Assembly (NCBI GenBank): GCA_019417325.1
Contig: DXVO01000009.1
Span: 62,001 to 126,000 of the forward strand
Direction: 5' to 3'
Source: Parabacteroides sp.
Lineage (GTDB): Bacteria; Bacteroidota; Bacteroidia; Bacteroidales; Tannerellaceae
Length of the DNA stretch: 64,000 nt
The notes beneath the pieces were generated by a model. The model ran no database searches and was not told where the DNA came from. It saw only the letters and a program-made list of their open reading frames with translations. Within the stretch, counting starts at the first letter, position 1. The number at the start of each line of letters is the position of its first letter. Shown piece by piece: positions 25,574-33,570 of the stretch. The position numbers and the translations under genes are program-made.

Positions 25574-26419
25574 ATGGAGAAAATTCAAGTAATACAACCT
25601 ACCAAATTGCTCGCTCCTTATATAAAGCAATATTGGTTTTTAAGGATAGATGATGTAAAGCAAGGCTTCCAACGTTCTATCCCGGCAGGTTGTGTAGCAC
25701 TTGTTTTTCATAAAGGAAACAAAATTATTTCTTCTTTTCATAAGGGAACACAGCCACAATCCTATATAAGTGGGCAAATCAGTACTTATTCAGACATAGA
25801 GTTTTCTTTCTTGGATATGGTCATTATCTTATTCCAGCCTATCGGATGCAAGATGTTTTTTCCATATACTATGGAAGAGTTTACTAATCAGAATATAGGC
25901 ATTGATTTGTTAGATAACACCTGTTTAGTAGAATTGGAAGAGAAAATAAATGAAGCATCAGATAATTATCAAATAGTCAGATTGATAGAAGAATATTTAT
26001 TAAATAGACTATGCGAAAATATATCATGCAACGCCAATAGGATGATGACTACTATACACAATATCAATGAAGGTGAAGCAAATATATCCGTTTTATCTCA
26101 AACGGCTTGTTTAGGATATAAGCAATTTAAACGGATATTCGCTGAATATGTAGGACTAAATCCAAAAGATTTTATCCAAATCACACGATTTAGAAAGGCA
26201 TTCAATATTTTGCAATCAACTCCACAAATCAGTATAAGTAAAGTTGCCTATGATTGTGGATATTATGATAAATCACATTTAATAAAAGAGTTTAAAATGT
26301 TCACGGGCTATACCCCTAAGCAACTACTTGAAATTTGTGATACTTATACCGAAAATTTATCGGTATTCAACTCTGTATTTATCAACGACAACAAAGAACT
26401 TAATAATATCGCTTTATGA
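25574..26419 (+). CDS. AraC-family regulator with DUF6597-like sensor
   Basis: A 281-residue protein. The N-terminal 100 residues (LLAPYIKQYWFLRI, SIPAGCVALVFHKG, ILFQPIGCKMFF) match the sensor domain often called DUF6597. Residues 165-265 form the AraC domain (VLSQTACLGYKQFKRIF, then ISKVAYDCGYYDKSHLIKEF). Its stop overlaps the following reductase start (ATGA), so the two are co-translated and the regulator probably controls this operon. It is cargo within the left module and is not needed for mobility. Confidence 0.88.
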   Translation: MEKIQVIQPTKLLAPYIKQYWFLRIDDVKQGFQRSIPAGCVALVFHKGNKIISSFHKGTQPQSYISGQISTYSDIEFSFLDMVIILFQPIGCKMFFPYTMEEFTNQNIGIDLLDNTCLVELEEKINEASDNYQIVRLIEEYLLNRLCENISCNANRMMTTIHNINEGEANISVLSQTACLGYKQFKRIFAEYVGLNPKDFIQITRFRKAFNILQSTPQISISKVAYDCGYYDKSHLIKEFKMFTGYTPKQLLEICDTYTENLSVFNSVFINDNKELNNIAL

Positions 26420-27297
26420 AAATATTGATATACGGTGCTGGTGTAGTGGGTTGTACTTATGGCTGGCAATTATCCAAAGCAGGATGTGACGTTACTGTAT
26501 TGGTGCGTAAAGGGCAAAAAGAATTTGTACAAAAAGATGGTATTCACATTATTTGTTCTGACTTTAGAGAGAAAGTAAGAAAAGATACAGATATAATCTT
26601 TAAGCCTACAGTAATAGACGAACTTTCGTCAAATAATGATTTTGAATACATTATTGTCTCCACCAATAAATTGCAATTATCAACTATATTGCCAAGTCTT
26701 TCAAAGTCAGCAGGAAAAGCAAATGTCATATTTTTCCAAAATAATTGGGATGTTTTTACTGAAATAGATAAATATTTAAAACCTGAACAATACTTTTTTG
26801 CTTTTCCCTTTATGGTCGGAGGTGGAAAAGAAGATAAAAGCATACATTGTGCCATTTCAGGTCTAAAATATTCCAACACTCCGTTAGGTGAAAAAGACGG
26901 GCGGATAACTCCACGAGTAGAAAAACTTTCTATAGTACTGGACAAAGCAAACTTAAAACCTGCCATTTCTAATCAAATATTAGTATGGTTAATCACACAT
27001 TATGCTGTCGCTGCGGGTCTTTCAGCGGGAATAATGAGTGCCGAAAGTACCTCTAAATTTATAGAGAATACGGCTATTATTAAAACCACAATGAAAGCTA
27101 TTCGGGAAGGCTTGGCTATTTGCAAAAGAATGGGTATCAATCCTAAAACAGAAAAAGCAAACAGATTATATCTTTTACCTTTATTTATCAGTGTGCCAAT
27201 AGCAAAGAAAATTTATAGTAATGATGCTCTGCAACTTATGTTCGAAGGACATATAAATCACTCCCCTGCTGAAATACGGCAAATGATAGATATATAA
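26416..27297 (+). CDS. Ketopantoate reductase-family oxidoreductase
   Basis: A 293-residue protein of the ApbA/PanE family. The N-terminal Rossmann motif is YGAGVVGCTYGWQLSKAGCDVTVLVRKGQ. The all-helical C-terminal domain includes the family's lysine region and KRMGINPKTEK. Many members reduce 2-dehydropantoate with NADPH for pantothenate synthesis, but AraC-linked single copies on mobile DNA often act on other 2-keto acids or have unknown substrates. Translation is coupled to the upstream AraC gene. Confidence 0.85.
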   Translation: MKILIYGAGVVGCTYGWQLSKAGCDVTVLVRKGQKEFVQKDGIHIICSDFREKVRKDTDIIFKPTVIDELSSNNDFEYIIVSTNKLQLSTILPSLSKSAGKANVIFFQNNWDVFTEIDKYLKPEQYFFAFPFMVGGGKEDKSIHCAISGLKYSNTPLGEKDGRITPRVEKLSIVLDKANLKPAISNQILVWLITHYAVAAGLSAGIMSAESTSKFIENTAIIKTTMKAIREGLAICKRMGINPKTEKANRLYLLPLFISVPIAKKIYSNDALQLMFEGHINHSPAEIRQMIDI

Positions 27298-27427
27298 TAG
27301 ATAGTGGTGTAAAATATGGTGTTGCAACTCCTAATCTGGCACAATTAAAAAGTTATATATCTTCTAATCAAACTAATAAAAGTAATTGAATAAGACTATC
27401 AATTCGATAGCCATTAAATATAAGCGT

Positions 27428-27667
27428 ATGAAAGATATATTACAAGAGAGATTTTTCCGATTATTATTGGAATGCTCACAGCGTAAAGTTTCTGTGACAG
27501 AGTTTACAGAAGCTTTTGAGGAATTGGCTACGCATTTAGCAGATTTCAGTTTCAACGAACAGGATTATAGCGTTTTACTTCGCTATTTTTCCTTTGGTTT
27601 ACATCGACTTAAATCGTATCGTATGCGGTTTGAGCAAGAAAAAAATGCCCTACTTGTATTTAATTGA
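27428..27667 (+). CDS. 79-residue N-terminal partner of split rteC-like pair, copy A
   Basis: A 79-residue helical protein: MKDILQERFFRLLLECSQRK, then LLRYFSFGLHRLKSYRMRFE. A longer frame from 27386 exists, but the start at 27428 gives exactly the length of copy B (34124-34363), with which it aligns throughout. Its 3' end overlaps the next gene in a different frame, near an A7 run (GAAAAAAATG). It may be a separate protein coupled by overlapping translation, or the N-terminus of a single protein made by a +1 or -2 shift. Confidence 0.75.
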   Translation: MKDILQERFFRLLLECSQRKVSVTEFTEAFEELATHLADFSFNEQDYSVLLRYFSFGLHRLKSYRMRFEQEKNALLVFN

Positions 27668-28040
27668 TGAAGCAATAGGATTACTAAATAATGAAATGCG
27701 TATTGTCAAACTGCGCATAAAATATCCTAAACAGTTCCAGCAACATGCAAATAAGCTCTTTATTTCCCCTCTCCATTTAGCTGACAAAACAAGCCTTGTC
27801 AATATCATGGAAATAGTCAGCGGTTTATTCCTTTCAAAACGTGTAATATATCAGAATGGAAACCCTATTCACCTGACAGACTTAGGGAAAGCCTTTGAAT
27901 GGCTTTTTAATATCAAATTAGGTGATTATCACCAAAAGTATATGGATGTCATTAAACGAAAGCCTGCCAAACTAACGGAGTTCCTTAATGAACTGGCAAC
28001 CTTTATCCGCAAAGAACACGAAAATAAAGGGTATAGATAA
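27645..28040 (+). CDS. RteC-like protein, C-terminal domain, copy A
   Basis: A 131-residue frame from ATG 27645. The C-terminal part (DLGKAFEWLFNIKLGDYHQKY, then RKPAKLTEFLNELATFIRKE) matches the end of RteC, the regulator of excision genes in Bacteroides conjugative transposons. The start lies inside the preceding gene, so translation is probably coupled. The preceding 79-residue protein may supply the missing N-terminal helical part. Copy B at 34317-34736 is organised identically. Confidence 0.8.
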   Translation: MPYLYLIDEAIGLLNNEMRIVKLRIKYPKQFQQHANKLFISPLHLADKTSLVNIMEIVSGLFLSKRVIYQNGNPIHLTDLGKAFEWLFNIKLGDYHQKYMDVIKRKPAKLTEFLNELATFIRKEHENKGYR

Positions 28041-28065
28041 TCAGGTATTTAGCATCAATTTATAC

Positions 28066-28133
28066 GGGGTAGCGTATGCTACCCTGTAATTTGTTTGCTT
28101 TCCTTTGCCGAACTTTGCTTCATCAATCGATTG
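28066..28133. promoter_or_regulatory. Conserved rteC-xis intergenic block, copy A
   Basis: A GGGGTAGCGTATGCTACCC palindrome (28066-28084) is followed by TTTGCCGA, then CTTTGCTTCATCAATCGATTG ending with the palindrome CAATCGATTG at 28124-28133. Copy B has the same order at 34761-34831. The first palindrome may be the rteC terminator; the second, 39 nt before the excisionase-like gene, may be an RteC binding site. Confidence 0.6.
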
Positions 28134-28171
28134 GTAATCATTTATATATAACCTGAAAAATGAAGTAAATT

Positions 28172-28492
28172 ATGTATGTAGATAATTACGAGTTCAAAGA
28201 CTGGATGCAAAAACTATTTGATAAACTGGAAGAAGTTGGCAAAGACGTAAAGAGTTTGCAGACCAATCCCGAAGTGATGCCGAATGACAAACTACTGGAT
28301 AATCAGGATTTATGCCTGCTATTCAAAGTCAGTACCCGGACATTGCAGAGATTGAGAAGTAAAAAACTGCTACCCTTTATGATGATTAGCGGAAAAGCCT
28401 ATTACCGGGCTTCAGATGTGCGTGAGTTCATAAAGGAACGGTTCGATGTGGGCATGCTCCGAAAGTTCGAGAAAGAACACGGAAGCGAATAA
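28172..28492 (+). CDS. Excisionase-like helix-turn-helix protein, copy A
   Basis: A 106-residue protein. The C-terminal half has the MerR/HTH_17 DNA-binding motif (DNQDLCLLFKVSTRTLQRLR, then MMISGKAYYRASDVREFI) common to Xis-type factors of Bacteroides elements. The N-terminal 35 residues form a likely coiled coil. It aligns closely with 34866-35198. It follows the rteC-like pair, as xis genes do in related elements. Confidence 0.85.
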   Translation: MYVDNYEFKDWMQKLFDKLEEVGKDVKSLQTNPEVMPNDKLLDNQDLCLLFKVSTRTLQRLRSKKLLPFMMISGKAYYRASDVREFIKERFDVGMLRKFEKEHGSE

Positions 28493-28501
28493 GTAAGAGT
28501 G

Positions 28502-28558
28502 AAATTCATCCCGAAGCTGTACACGTGGCAGTTTCGGGATGTTTTTCTTTTGGCAAGT
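28502..28558. repeat. 57-bp direct repeat with terminator hairpin, left copy
   Basis: Nearly identical to 29320-29376 (3 mismatches by eye), containing CCCGAAGCTG ... CAG(T/C)TTCGGG, a terminator-like stem followed by T-rich sequence. The two copies flank the single gene at 28615-29112. Confidence 0.9.
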
Positions 28559-28614
28559 TTTTGTTGTTCGTCCGCCGATATGTACTTTCTATTTAAAATA
28601 TTGGGATAAAGGTT

Positions 28615-29112
28615 TTATTGCTTTTGCTTAGAATAATGAGCTTCAAGGTTATGTAATTGCTGTATAAATAGATTAGTCTGCTTACTGTTTTCTACCTTAT
28701 CATATAAACTAACCATTATATATTCTTGCAATAAATCTTTGTTTGTTATGCAGTGACTGAAATCATATACTTTTGTATCAGGATCTAACTTTGTTATATC
28801 TTGAACATTAATGTGGTCGGGCATATATCCGTAAACATTGGTATAATATGTGGTTTTACTCCATTTCCAAGTATAAGTACGAGATCCTCCAAAACTATCA
28901 GAAGTATATGTTTTAATAAAATATAGAATTCGTAGCTTTTTATATAAATATAATGCAAGAATGATAAATCCGATGACTAAAACTATTATCCACAATGATA
29001 TTCTATAGTTTAGATATGAGGATGGGATACTAAATAGGATTTCCAAAATTCCTATTAAAGACAAGATTCCTCCGATAATCGGATTAGTAAAAAATAGTAT
29101 CAACTTTTTCAT
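28615..29112 (-). CDS. Unrecognised membrane-anchored protein, 165 aa (cargo)
   Basis: Two N-terminal membrane helices (about residues 5-27 and 37-57) are followed by a soluble region with SRTYTWKWSKTTYYTNVYGY and a helical C-terminus. A perfect minus-strand -7 box (TACTTTTG) is at 29154-29147, 35 nt from the start. The gene is framed by 57-bp direct repeats, each with a terminator, suggesting it was inserted as a unit between the xis-like and mobA genes. No family recognised. Confidence 0.6.
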   Translation of the reverse strand: MKKLILFFTNPIIGGILSLIGILEILFSIPSSYLNYRISLWIIVLVIGFIILALYLYKKLRILYFIKTYTSDSFGGSRTYTWKWSKTTYYTNVYGYMPDHINVQDITKLDPDTKVYDFSHCITNKDLLQEYIMVSLYDKVENSKQTNLFIQQLHNLEAHYSKQKQ

Positions 29113-29319
29113 ATGCTCAATTATGTGTTTTCACTTTTATGATAAACAAAAGTAGTCATTTCTCTACAATTATTTCATTTTCAAAGGAGAATAATTATCT
29201 TTGTTGTAGTTATATGATAATATAAGAATGTACTATCAGTGATCCTTTGTGGAGAAAGATTATAATTTGCTGAATACAACACCCCGTTAGTCCTATATTA
29301 AAGCAAACGACTAATATTA

Positions 29320-29376
29320 AAATTCATCCCGAAGCTGTACACGCGGCAGCTTCGGGATATTTTTCTTTTGGCAAGT
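29320..29376. repeat. 57-bp direct repeat with terminator hairpin, right copy
   Basis: The stem CCCGAAGCTG / CAGCTTCGGG is perfect here. It lies just downstream of the minus-strand mobA-like gene and would terminate it. Confidence 0.9.
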
Positions 29377-29382
29377 ATGTAT

Positions 29383-29832
29383 TTACTTCTCTACTGATAT
29401 AATCCCCTCTTCCTTATAAGATGCTTCAAACTGTTTGGTAAGTACAATAATCTGCTGGTTTGTCTTTACCAATTCAACAGTGTAGTGTTCCAGCTTGTAA
29501 AGCAGGGCAAGTGCTTTCTTTTCCGAAAAGTTGGAATGAAGTTCTTTCACCGTTTGGTTATACAGTATGCCTATGCTCCTGAATTGTGAAAACAATTGGG
29601 AGAGTTGGATGTAATAATCAACCTTGCTTTTATCAATCCTAAGTACCTTAAACGACTTTCCGAAAATACAGTTCTTTATGAAATGTGCCTTTACCTTATA
29701 GCCAGACTGGTCGTAAAAGGCTAAGAACTTGGCATTCTCCACATCATCCAAATTCAGTGAATAGCGGTGTGTTCGTGGGTTAAGTTTAGGCTTGCGCCCA
29801 CCTTTGTTAAATGGCTTCTTTTTCTGTTCCAT
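29383..29832 (-). CDS. MobA-like mobilization accessory protein
   Basis: A 149-residue basic protein (KGGRKPKLNPRTHRYSLNLDDVEN) with a predicted ribbon-helix-helix-like start and a helical C-terminus containing the IGILYNQTVKELH block. This matches MobA-type relaxosome proteins of Bacteroides transposons, which bind oriT beside the relaxase. The relaxase gene that normally follows on the same strand is missing; the 28615-29112 cargo unit occupies its place. An oriT-like inverted repeat lies 60-110 nt upstream. Confidence 0.8.
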   Translation of the reverse strand: MEQKKKPFNKGGRKPKLNPRTHRYSLNLDDVENAKFLAFYDQSGYKVKAHFIKNCIFGKSFKVLRIDKSKVDYYIQLSQLFSQFRSIGILYNQTVKELHSNFSEKKALALLYKLEHYTVELVKTNQQIIVLTKQFEASYKEEGIISVEK

Positions 29833-29891
29833 AATGATAATTATTTACTGGTTTTACGACTTCGGAGTAAAACTAACCGCCTGAAAAGGTG

Positions 29892-29943
29892 GCAAGGTTT
29901 TGAGGCACAAAAAACGAAGTGTGGGCCTCAAAACACAACTTGC
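29892..29943. other. Candidate oriT of module A
   Basis: An inverted repeat, GCAAGGTTTTGAGGC / GCCTCAAAACacaaCTTGC, with an 18-nt loop, upstream of the mobA-like gene. The adjacent sequence to about 30020 contains CCCTACGGTCTGATTGTC, a possible nick region. The 500-nt stretch 29833-30331 otherwise holds only the dyad at 30188-30238. Confidence 0.5.
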
Positions 29944-30187
29944 TATGTTCCTATGTTCTAATGAACATAAAAAATTTCCCTACGGTCTGATTGTCAAAGC
30001 AAGCGGTTTGGCTTCTTCCTATGTCTGTTTATTGGTTACAAAATTATAGACAGTAGTTTATCCCTGAAATATACTCTATTACGCCAAATTGCGACACAAA
30101 CGGACAAAGTAACCCCATTTTTAAAAGCATTTGTTTTTACCCTTTTCTTTGCTGAAAATTGATTGAATGGTGGTAATATATAAGACA

Positions 30188-30238
30188 GTCAAACAAGGCT
30201 TAAATACCGTTTCAAAACATATTTGAAAGGCGTTTGAC
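30188..30238. promoter_or_regulatory. Nested dyad upstream of the DUF3408 operon
   Basis: An outer GTCAAAC/GTTTGAC pair encloses an inner TTTCAAA/TTTGAAA pair. It lies about 95 nt before the DUF3408 start and could be an operator for the small HTH proteins encoded downstream. Confidence 0.5.
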
Positions 30239-30331
30239 GATTTGGCAATACTACCATAAAACTGGTTTGCCATCTTTCAATTATTATCAAAAATCAATCA
30301 ACCTATTCATAAACCATTAAAAATTGAAAGT

Positions 30332-30631
30332 ATGAAAGAAGTAAAACAATCATTACAGGAAATGGCAAGTAAAAAACAGGAAAGCTATAAATCGGTGTTC
30401 CTTAAAAAGCGGTCGGTTTGCAACCGTCAAAGCGTGTACATAAGTGGAGAAATACAGAAACGTATCATGCAGATTGTAGGTGTAATTACAAACAAACAGG
30501 TAAGCATCGGAAGTTTCATTGATAACGTACTGGAAGAGCATTTGAACAAGCATAATGATGTCCTTTCGGATCTCTACCGGGAAGAAATGCAAAAGGGAAT
30601 ATTCAACCAGCCAAAAGAGAATAAAGAATGA
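30332..30631 (+). CDS. DUF3408-like protein
   Basis: A 99-residue basic protein. The core SVYISGEIQKRIMQIVGVIT, then SIGSFIDNVLEEHLNKH, matches DUF3408 proteins of Bacteroides conjugative elements, probably ribbon-helix-helix DNA-binding proteins. Its stop overlaps the next start (ATGA). It is the first gene of a set of small regulatory genes running to 31600. Confidence 0.8.
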   Translation: MKEVKQSLQEMASKKQESYKSVFLKKRSVCNRQSVYISGEIQKRIMQIVGVITNKQVSIGSFIDNVLEEHLNKHNDVLSDLYREEMQKGIFNQPKENKE

Positions 30632-30945
30632 ATATCGTAACTATTGAGGAACAAACCTTTAAACAGGTATGCAGTTGGTTCGCCAACTTTGCTAATCAAG
30701 TGGAGCGTATTTGCAGAGAGAATACCCGTCAGCCGGACAAATGGTTATCAGGTCGTGAAGTGTGCGCCCTGCTCGGTATCAGCATCCGAAGTTTGCAGAA
30801 CTACCGGGACAGTGGCAAATTGGGTTACTCCCAAATCGGTAATAAACTGTACTACAAATCTGCCGATATTGAAAGACTGGTTGCCGAATGTACGGCAAAC
30901 CCTCTTTCAGGAAAGAAAAGCAACTATATACCAACCAATAAATAA
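30628..30945 (+). CDS. HTH_17-type DNA-binding protein
   Basis: A 105-residue protein with the motif LSGREVCALLGISIRSLQNY, then SQIGNKLYYKSADIERLV, an excisionase-like winged helix. It is coupled to the DUF3408 gene by a 4-nt overlap. Four such proteins occur in the island. Confidence 0.85.
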   Translation: MNIVTIEEQTFKQVCSWFANFANQVERICRENTRQPDKWLSGREVCALLGISIRSLQNYRDSGKLGYSQIGNKLYYKSADIERLVAECTANPLSGKKSNYIPTNK

Positions 30946-30955
30946 GTATAGCCTT

Positions 30956-31258
30956 ATGAAAAGAAAACAAGATGTCAATTCAGAAGCAAATCAATCTTTC
31001 ACCCTACCGGCTATTGTCGGTACATGGGAAAGTTTAAATCTTCATCCTACGGTGATGATATACCCAAGCAAGAAAAAGTATCTCCTTTCGATGCTTCATG
31101 TATCGGATAACGGACAGGCACAACCCGCTACTTACGAGATACAGAAAGAAGATAGCCGTTACTTTATTGTTTCAGCCTTTAAGCGGCTTTATATCGGCTA
31201 TGACAAGGCAGAAGACAGCCTTTCCATTTCTTACTATGGCGATTACCTGCGTAATTGA
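30956..31258 (+). CDS. DUF3876-like protein
   Basis: A 100-residue protein from ATG 30956 (MKRKQDVNSEANQSFTLPAI). It contains GTWESLNLHPTVMIYPSKKK and a C-terminal beta-rich segment ending LSISYYGDYLRN, the pattern of DUF3876 proteins on Bacteroides mobile elements. A much longer frame starting at 30644 overlaps the HTH gene and is not credible. Function unknown. Confidence 0.75.
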   Translation: MKRKQDVNSEANQSFTLPAIVGTWESLNLHPTVMIYPSKKKYLLSMLHVSDNGQAQPATYEIQKEDSRYFIVSAFKRLYIGYDKAEDSLSISYYGDYLRN

Positions 31259-31306
31259 ATATGTATATACTAATCATTCAAGCTAACTATAAATGAATAT
31301 GTCAAT

Positions 31307-31600
31307 ATGGAACTGATAAACGGCAATAGTGAACTAATAAAAGAGTTCTTTCAATCTATGGATAGAATGTTAGACGGTATCAGCCGACTGGCAAAGGAAA
31401 GCAGACCGCATTTGAACGGTGAAAAGTTTCTAAGCAACCGGGAAGCATCCAACTATCTGAAAGTAAGCATCCGTACCCTGCAAGAATGGAGAGATACGGG
31501 CGTTATCCCTTACATTCAGATAAAAGGCAAAATAATCTACCGTCAAAGCGATATAGAACGGCTTTTACAGACCTACTACAACAAGGAACGGCAGGAATAA
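31307..31600 (+). CDS. HTH_17-type DNA-binding protein
   Basis: A 97-residue protein with LSNREASNYLKVSIRTLQEW, then IKGKIIYRQSDIERLLQTYY. It is the last small gene of the set starting at 30332 and precedes the nested inverted repeats at 31645-31796. Confidence 0.85.
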   Translation: MELINGNSELIKEFFQSMDRMLDGISRLAKESRPHLNGEKFLSNREASNYLKVSIRTLQEWRDTGVIPYIQIKGKIIYRQSDIERLLQTYYNKERQE

Positions 31601-31644
31601 CCTACCATCCTTTAAAAAACACATTTTTTCCGAAACTGACTAAG

Positions 31645-31796
31645 AACATTAACTTTATCAATGTAGTAGTCCGTCTGTGCAAGCCTTTGGAAAAAAATAC
31701 AACCCGGAGCGTAGCGCAGGTGTGGAGATTTTTTTTCAAACCCGTAGGGCGTGGGCTTGAACGGACGGAATACGGAGCTTACCTTTGTTAATGTTT
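31645..31796. repeat. Nested long inverted repeats
   Basis: Outer arms AACATTAAC (31645) and GTTAATGTT (31788) enclose inner arms CCGTCTGTGCAAGCC (31671-31685) and GGCTTGAACGGACGG (31754-31768), the latter with two mismatches. The enclosed 70 nt contains CCCGGAGCGTAGCGCAGG and CCCGTAGGGCGTGGG. No gene is seen. Confidence 0.7.
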
Positions 31797-31821
31797 TATT
31801 CAGCTTTGGAAAATTACGTTC

Positions 31822-32292
31822 TCACCCTTTTAGGAAATTTCTTTCTACATTTGCCATATCACGCATAATAGAGCTATCCAAAACTTTTGCATAATGTTGT
31901 GTCATTCTGATATTGGAATGCCCCAAAATTTTAGATACATTTTCCATTGATACATCATTGGCGAGAAAAACAACGGTAGCCGCAGTATGTCTTGCAACAT
32001 GCGTAGTTAGGCGTTTGGTAATGCCGCATAAATCAGCGATTTCTTTTAAGTAGGCATTCATGCGTTGATTACTGATTACAGGCAAAAGTACACCTTTCTT
32101 TATACACTCTACATTATCTTCATATTTTCTCAATATCTTTTGAGGAATGGATAAAACGGGAATGTTACACATCTGATTGGTTTTCTGACGTGCCTTGCGT
32201 ATCCACAAAGCACCGTTATTGTCTTTTATCAGGTGCTCACGGCTTAACTGCTGCACATCGACAAAAGCAAGTGCCGTATAGCAGTAGAAGAT
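31822..32292 (-). pseudogene. Integrase C-terminal fragment (tyrosine recombinase)
   Basis: The fragment starts inside the catalytic domain (FYCYTALAFVDVQQLSREHL) and contains the late motifs LTTHVARHTAATVVFLAND and LGHSNIRMTQHYAKVL, with the His-x-x-Arg, the second His and the catalytic Tyr. The N-terminal arm and core-binding domains are absent: upstream frame is closed at about 32310. The N-terminal part of an integrase of this type lies at 40409-41200 in the same orientation, 8.1 kb away. Confidence 0.85.
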
Positions 32293-32340
32293 TATCTTTT
32301 TATCTATTGATTAATAGATATTTAGAAGAAAGAGAAAGAA

Positions 32341-32405
32341 CAATGGGTAACGATATAGAAATGAGCGAACTACTTTGGTCTGCTATGTTTTTCCATTGTT
32401 TCAAA
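32341..32405. repeat. Repeat beside the integrase break, left copy
   Basis: CAATGGGTAACGATATAGAA and weaker similarity for another 40 nt match 40271-40335. Possible boundary (attachment) of the second module. Confidence 0.5.
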
Positions 32406-32462
32406 TAACCATAATACAAAGATAAATAAAATTTCAGATATATCGTATCTTTCGTTCTTAAT

Positions 32463-33464
32463 TCAATTATTCTTTCTAAAAACAGATGGCTGTTTTTCAA
32501 AATGCTTTTTGAAAAACTTATTGAAAGCACTTTGAGTTTCAAAGCCTAACAAAAAAGAAATTTCAACCAATGATATATTCTCTTTAAGATATTTGATTGC
32601 CAATTCTTTTCTCACATCATCAAGAATTATTTGGTATGAAGTGTTTTCTGACAATAACTTTCGTTGAAGAGTACGGTCACTCATATTCAAAGCAAGGGCA
32701 GTACTTTTCAAACTAAAATTTATTCCCGGAATGGTTTGAAGCATGTACCTACGGACAAGAGATGAAACTGATTGCTGCTGTTCCTTATCAAGTAGTTGCG
32801 AAATCAACTGCTCGGCTATAAACAGCATTTCAGGATTTGCATTGGTGATATGAGTTTCGAGTATTTCTTTATCAAAAATCATCATAAACGGCTCATCGAA
32901 CTTTACCGGACATTGCATTAGAGTTTCCAGTAAATCAGGTGTAGTTTCTTGCTTGTATGGGGAATATACCGATACAGGAGTAATATGTTTCCCGGTCAAA
33001 GCATAGATAAGTTGAAGTATGATACCGTATTGAGACTCGTAAACATGCCTTGTTGCGATTGGATAGTTTTCTGAAAATTTGTCTGCGACTTGCATTGAAT
33101 GATAAAAATATTGTTCATCAGAATGGTTACTAAACAAACATATCGTATTGACAGCAGGAGCATAAAGAGGTGATTTTTGAAATACATCTTTCAAAGTACG
33201 GCAGTTCTGATATAGATTGAGTATTACTCCCATTACAGACACGGGAAAGTTAAACCCCATTTTAAGTCCTATCCGTATGTTAGGTCTTTGACTTGCCATA
33301 TATTCAAGAGATTTACCTACAATGCTGCTGTCAATCTTATTTGTCGCTTTCTCAAATAATGAGCTATCAATATCTAATACGCCAAATACCTCTGCCTCGT
33401 CCATTTCAAGCAGACTTACCTGACGTAGTATAATATTAAATGTCCCTGCTGTTATATACATCAT
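32463..33464 (-). CDS. AraC-family regulator with arabinose-binding-like N-terminus (OruR-type)
   Basis: A 333-residue protein. The N-terminal 200 residues match the domain of AraC regulators such as OruR (GLKMGFNFPVSVMGVIL; PLYAPAVNTICLFS). The C-terminus is the AraC domain (STALALNMSDRTLQRKL, then LVEISFLLGFETQSAFNKFF). It diverges from the HXXEE membrane protein gene at 33571 and probably controls it. It is accessory cargo at the left end of module B. Confidence 0.88.
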   Translation of the reverse strand: MMYITAGTFNIILRQVSLLEMDEAEVFGVLDIDSSLFEKATNKIDSSIVGKSLEYMASQRPNIRIGLKMGFNFPVSVMGVILNLYQNCRTLKDVFQKSPLYAPAVNTICLFSNHSDEQYFYHSMQVADKFSENYPIATRHVYESQYGIILQLIYALTGKHITPVSVYSPYKQETTPDLLETLMQCPVKFDEPFMMIFDKEILETHITNANPEMLFIAEQLISQLLDKEQQQSVSSLVRRYMLQTIPGINFSLKSTALALNMSDRTLQRKLLSENTSYQIILDDVRKELAIKYLKENISLVEISFLLGFETQSAFNKFFKKHFEKQPSVFRKNN

Positions 33465-33570
33465 TCAAATATTGGCGTAATTGGACAAATTTATGGCTTA
33501 AATTTCAATTCTCCAAATACCAAGCAAAGTAACTTTGCAAATAAATTGTAAAACAATCAATTCAAAGATT

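Noticed and set aside
30644..30955. Long N-terminal extension of the DUF3876 frame
   Set aside because: It runs through the HTH gene in another frame; the ATG at 30956 fits the family.
31486..31791. 101-codon + strand frame after the HTH gene
   Set aside because: It overlaps the HTH gene and crosses the inverted repeats; it has no family-like pattern.
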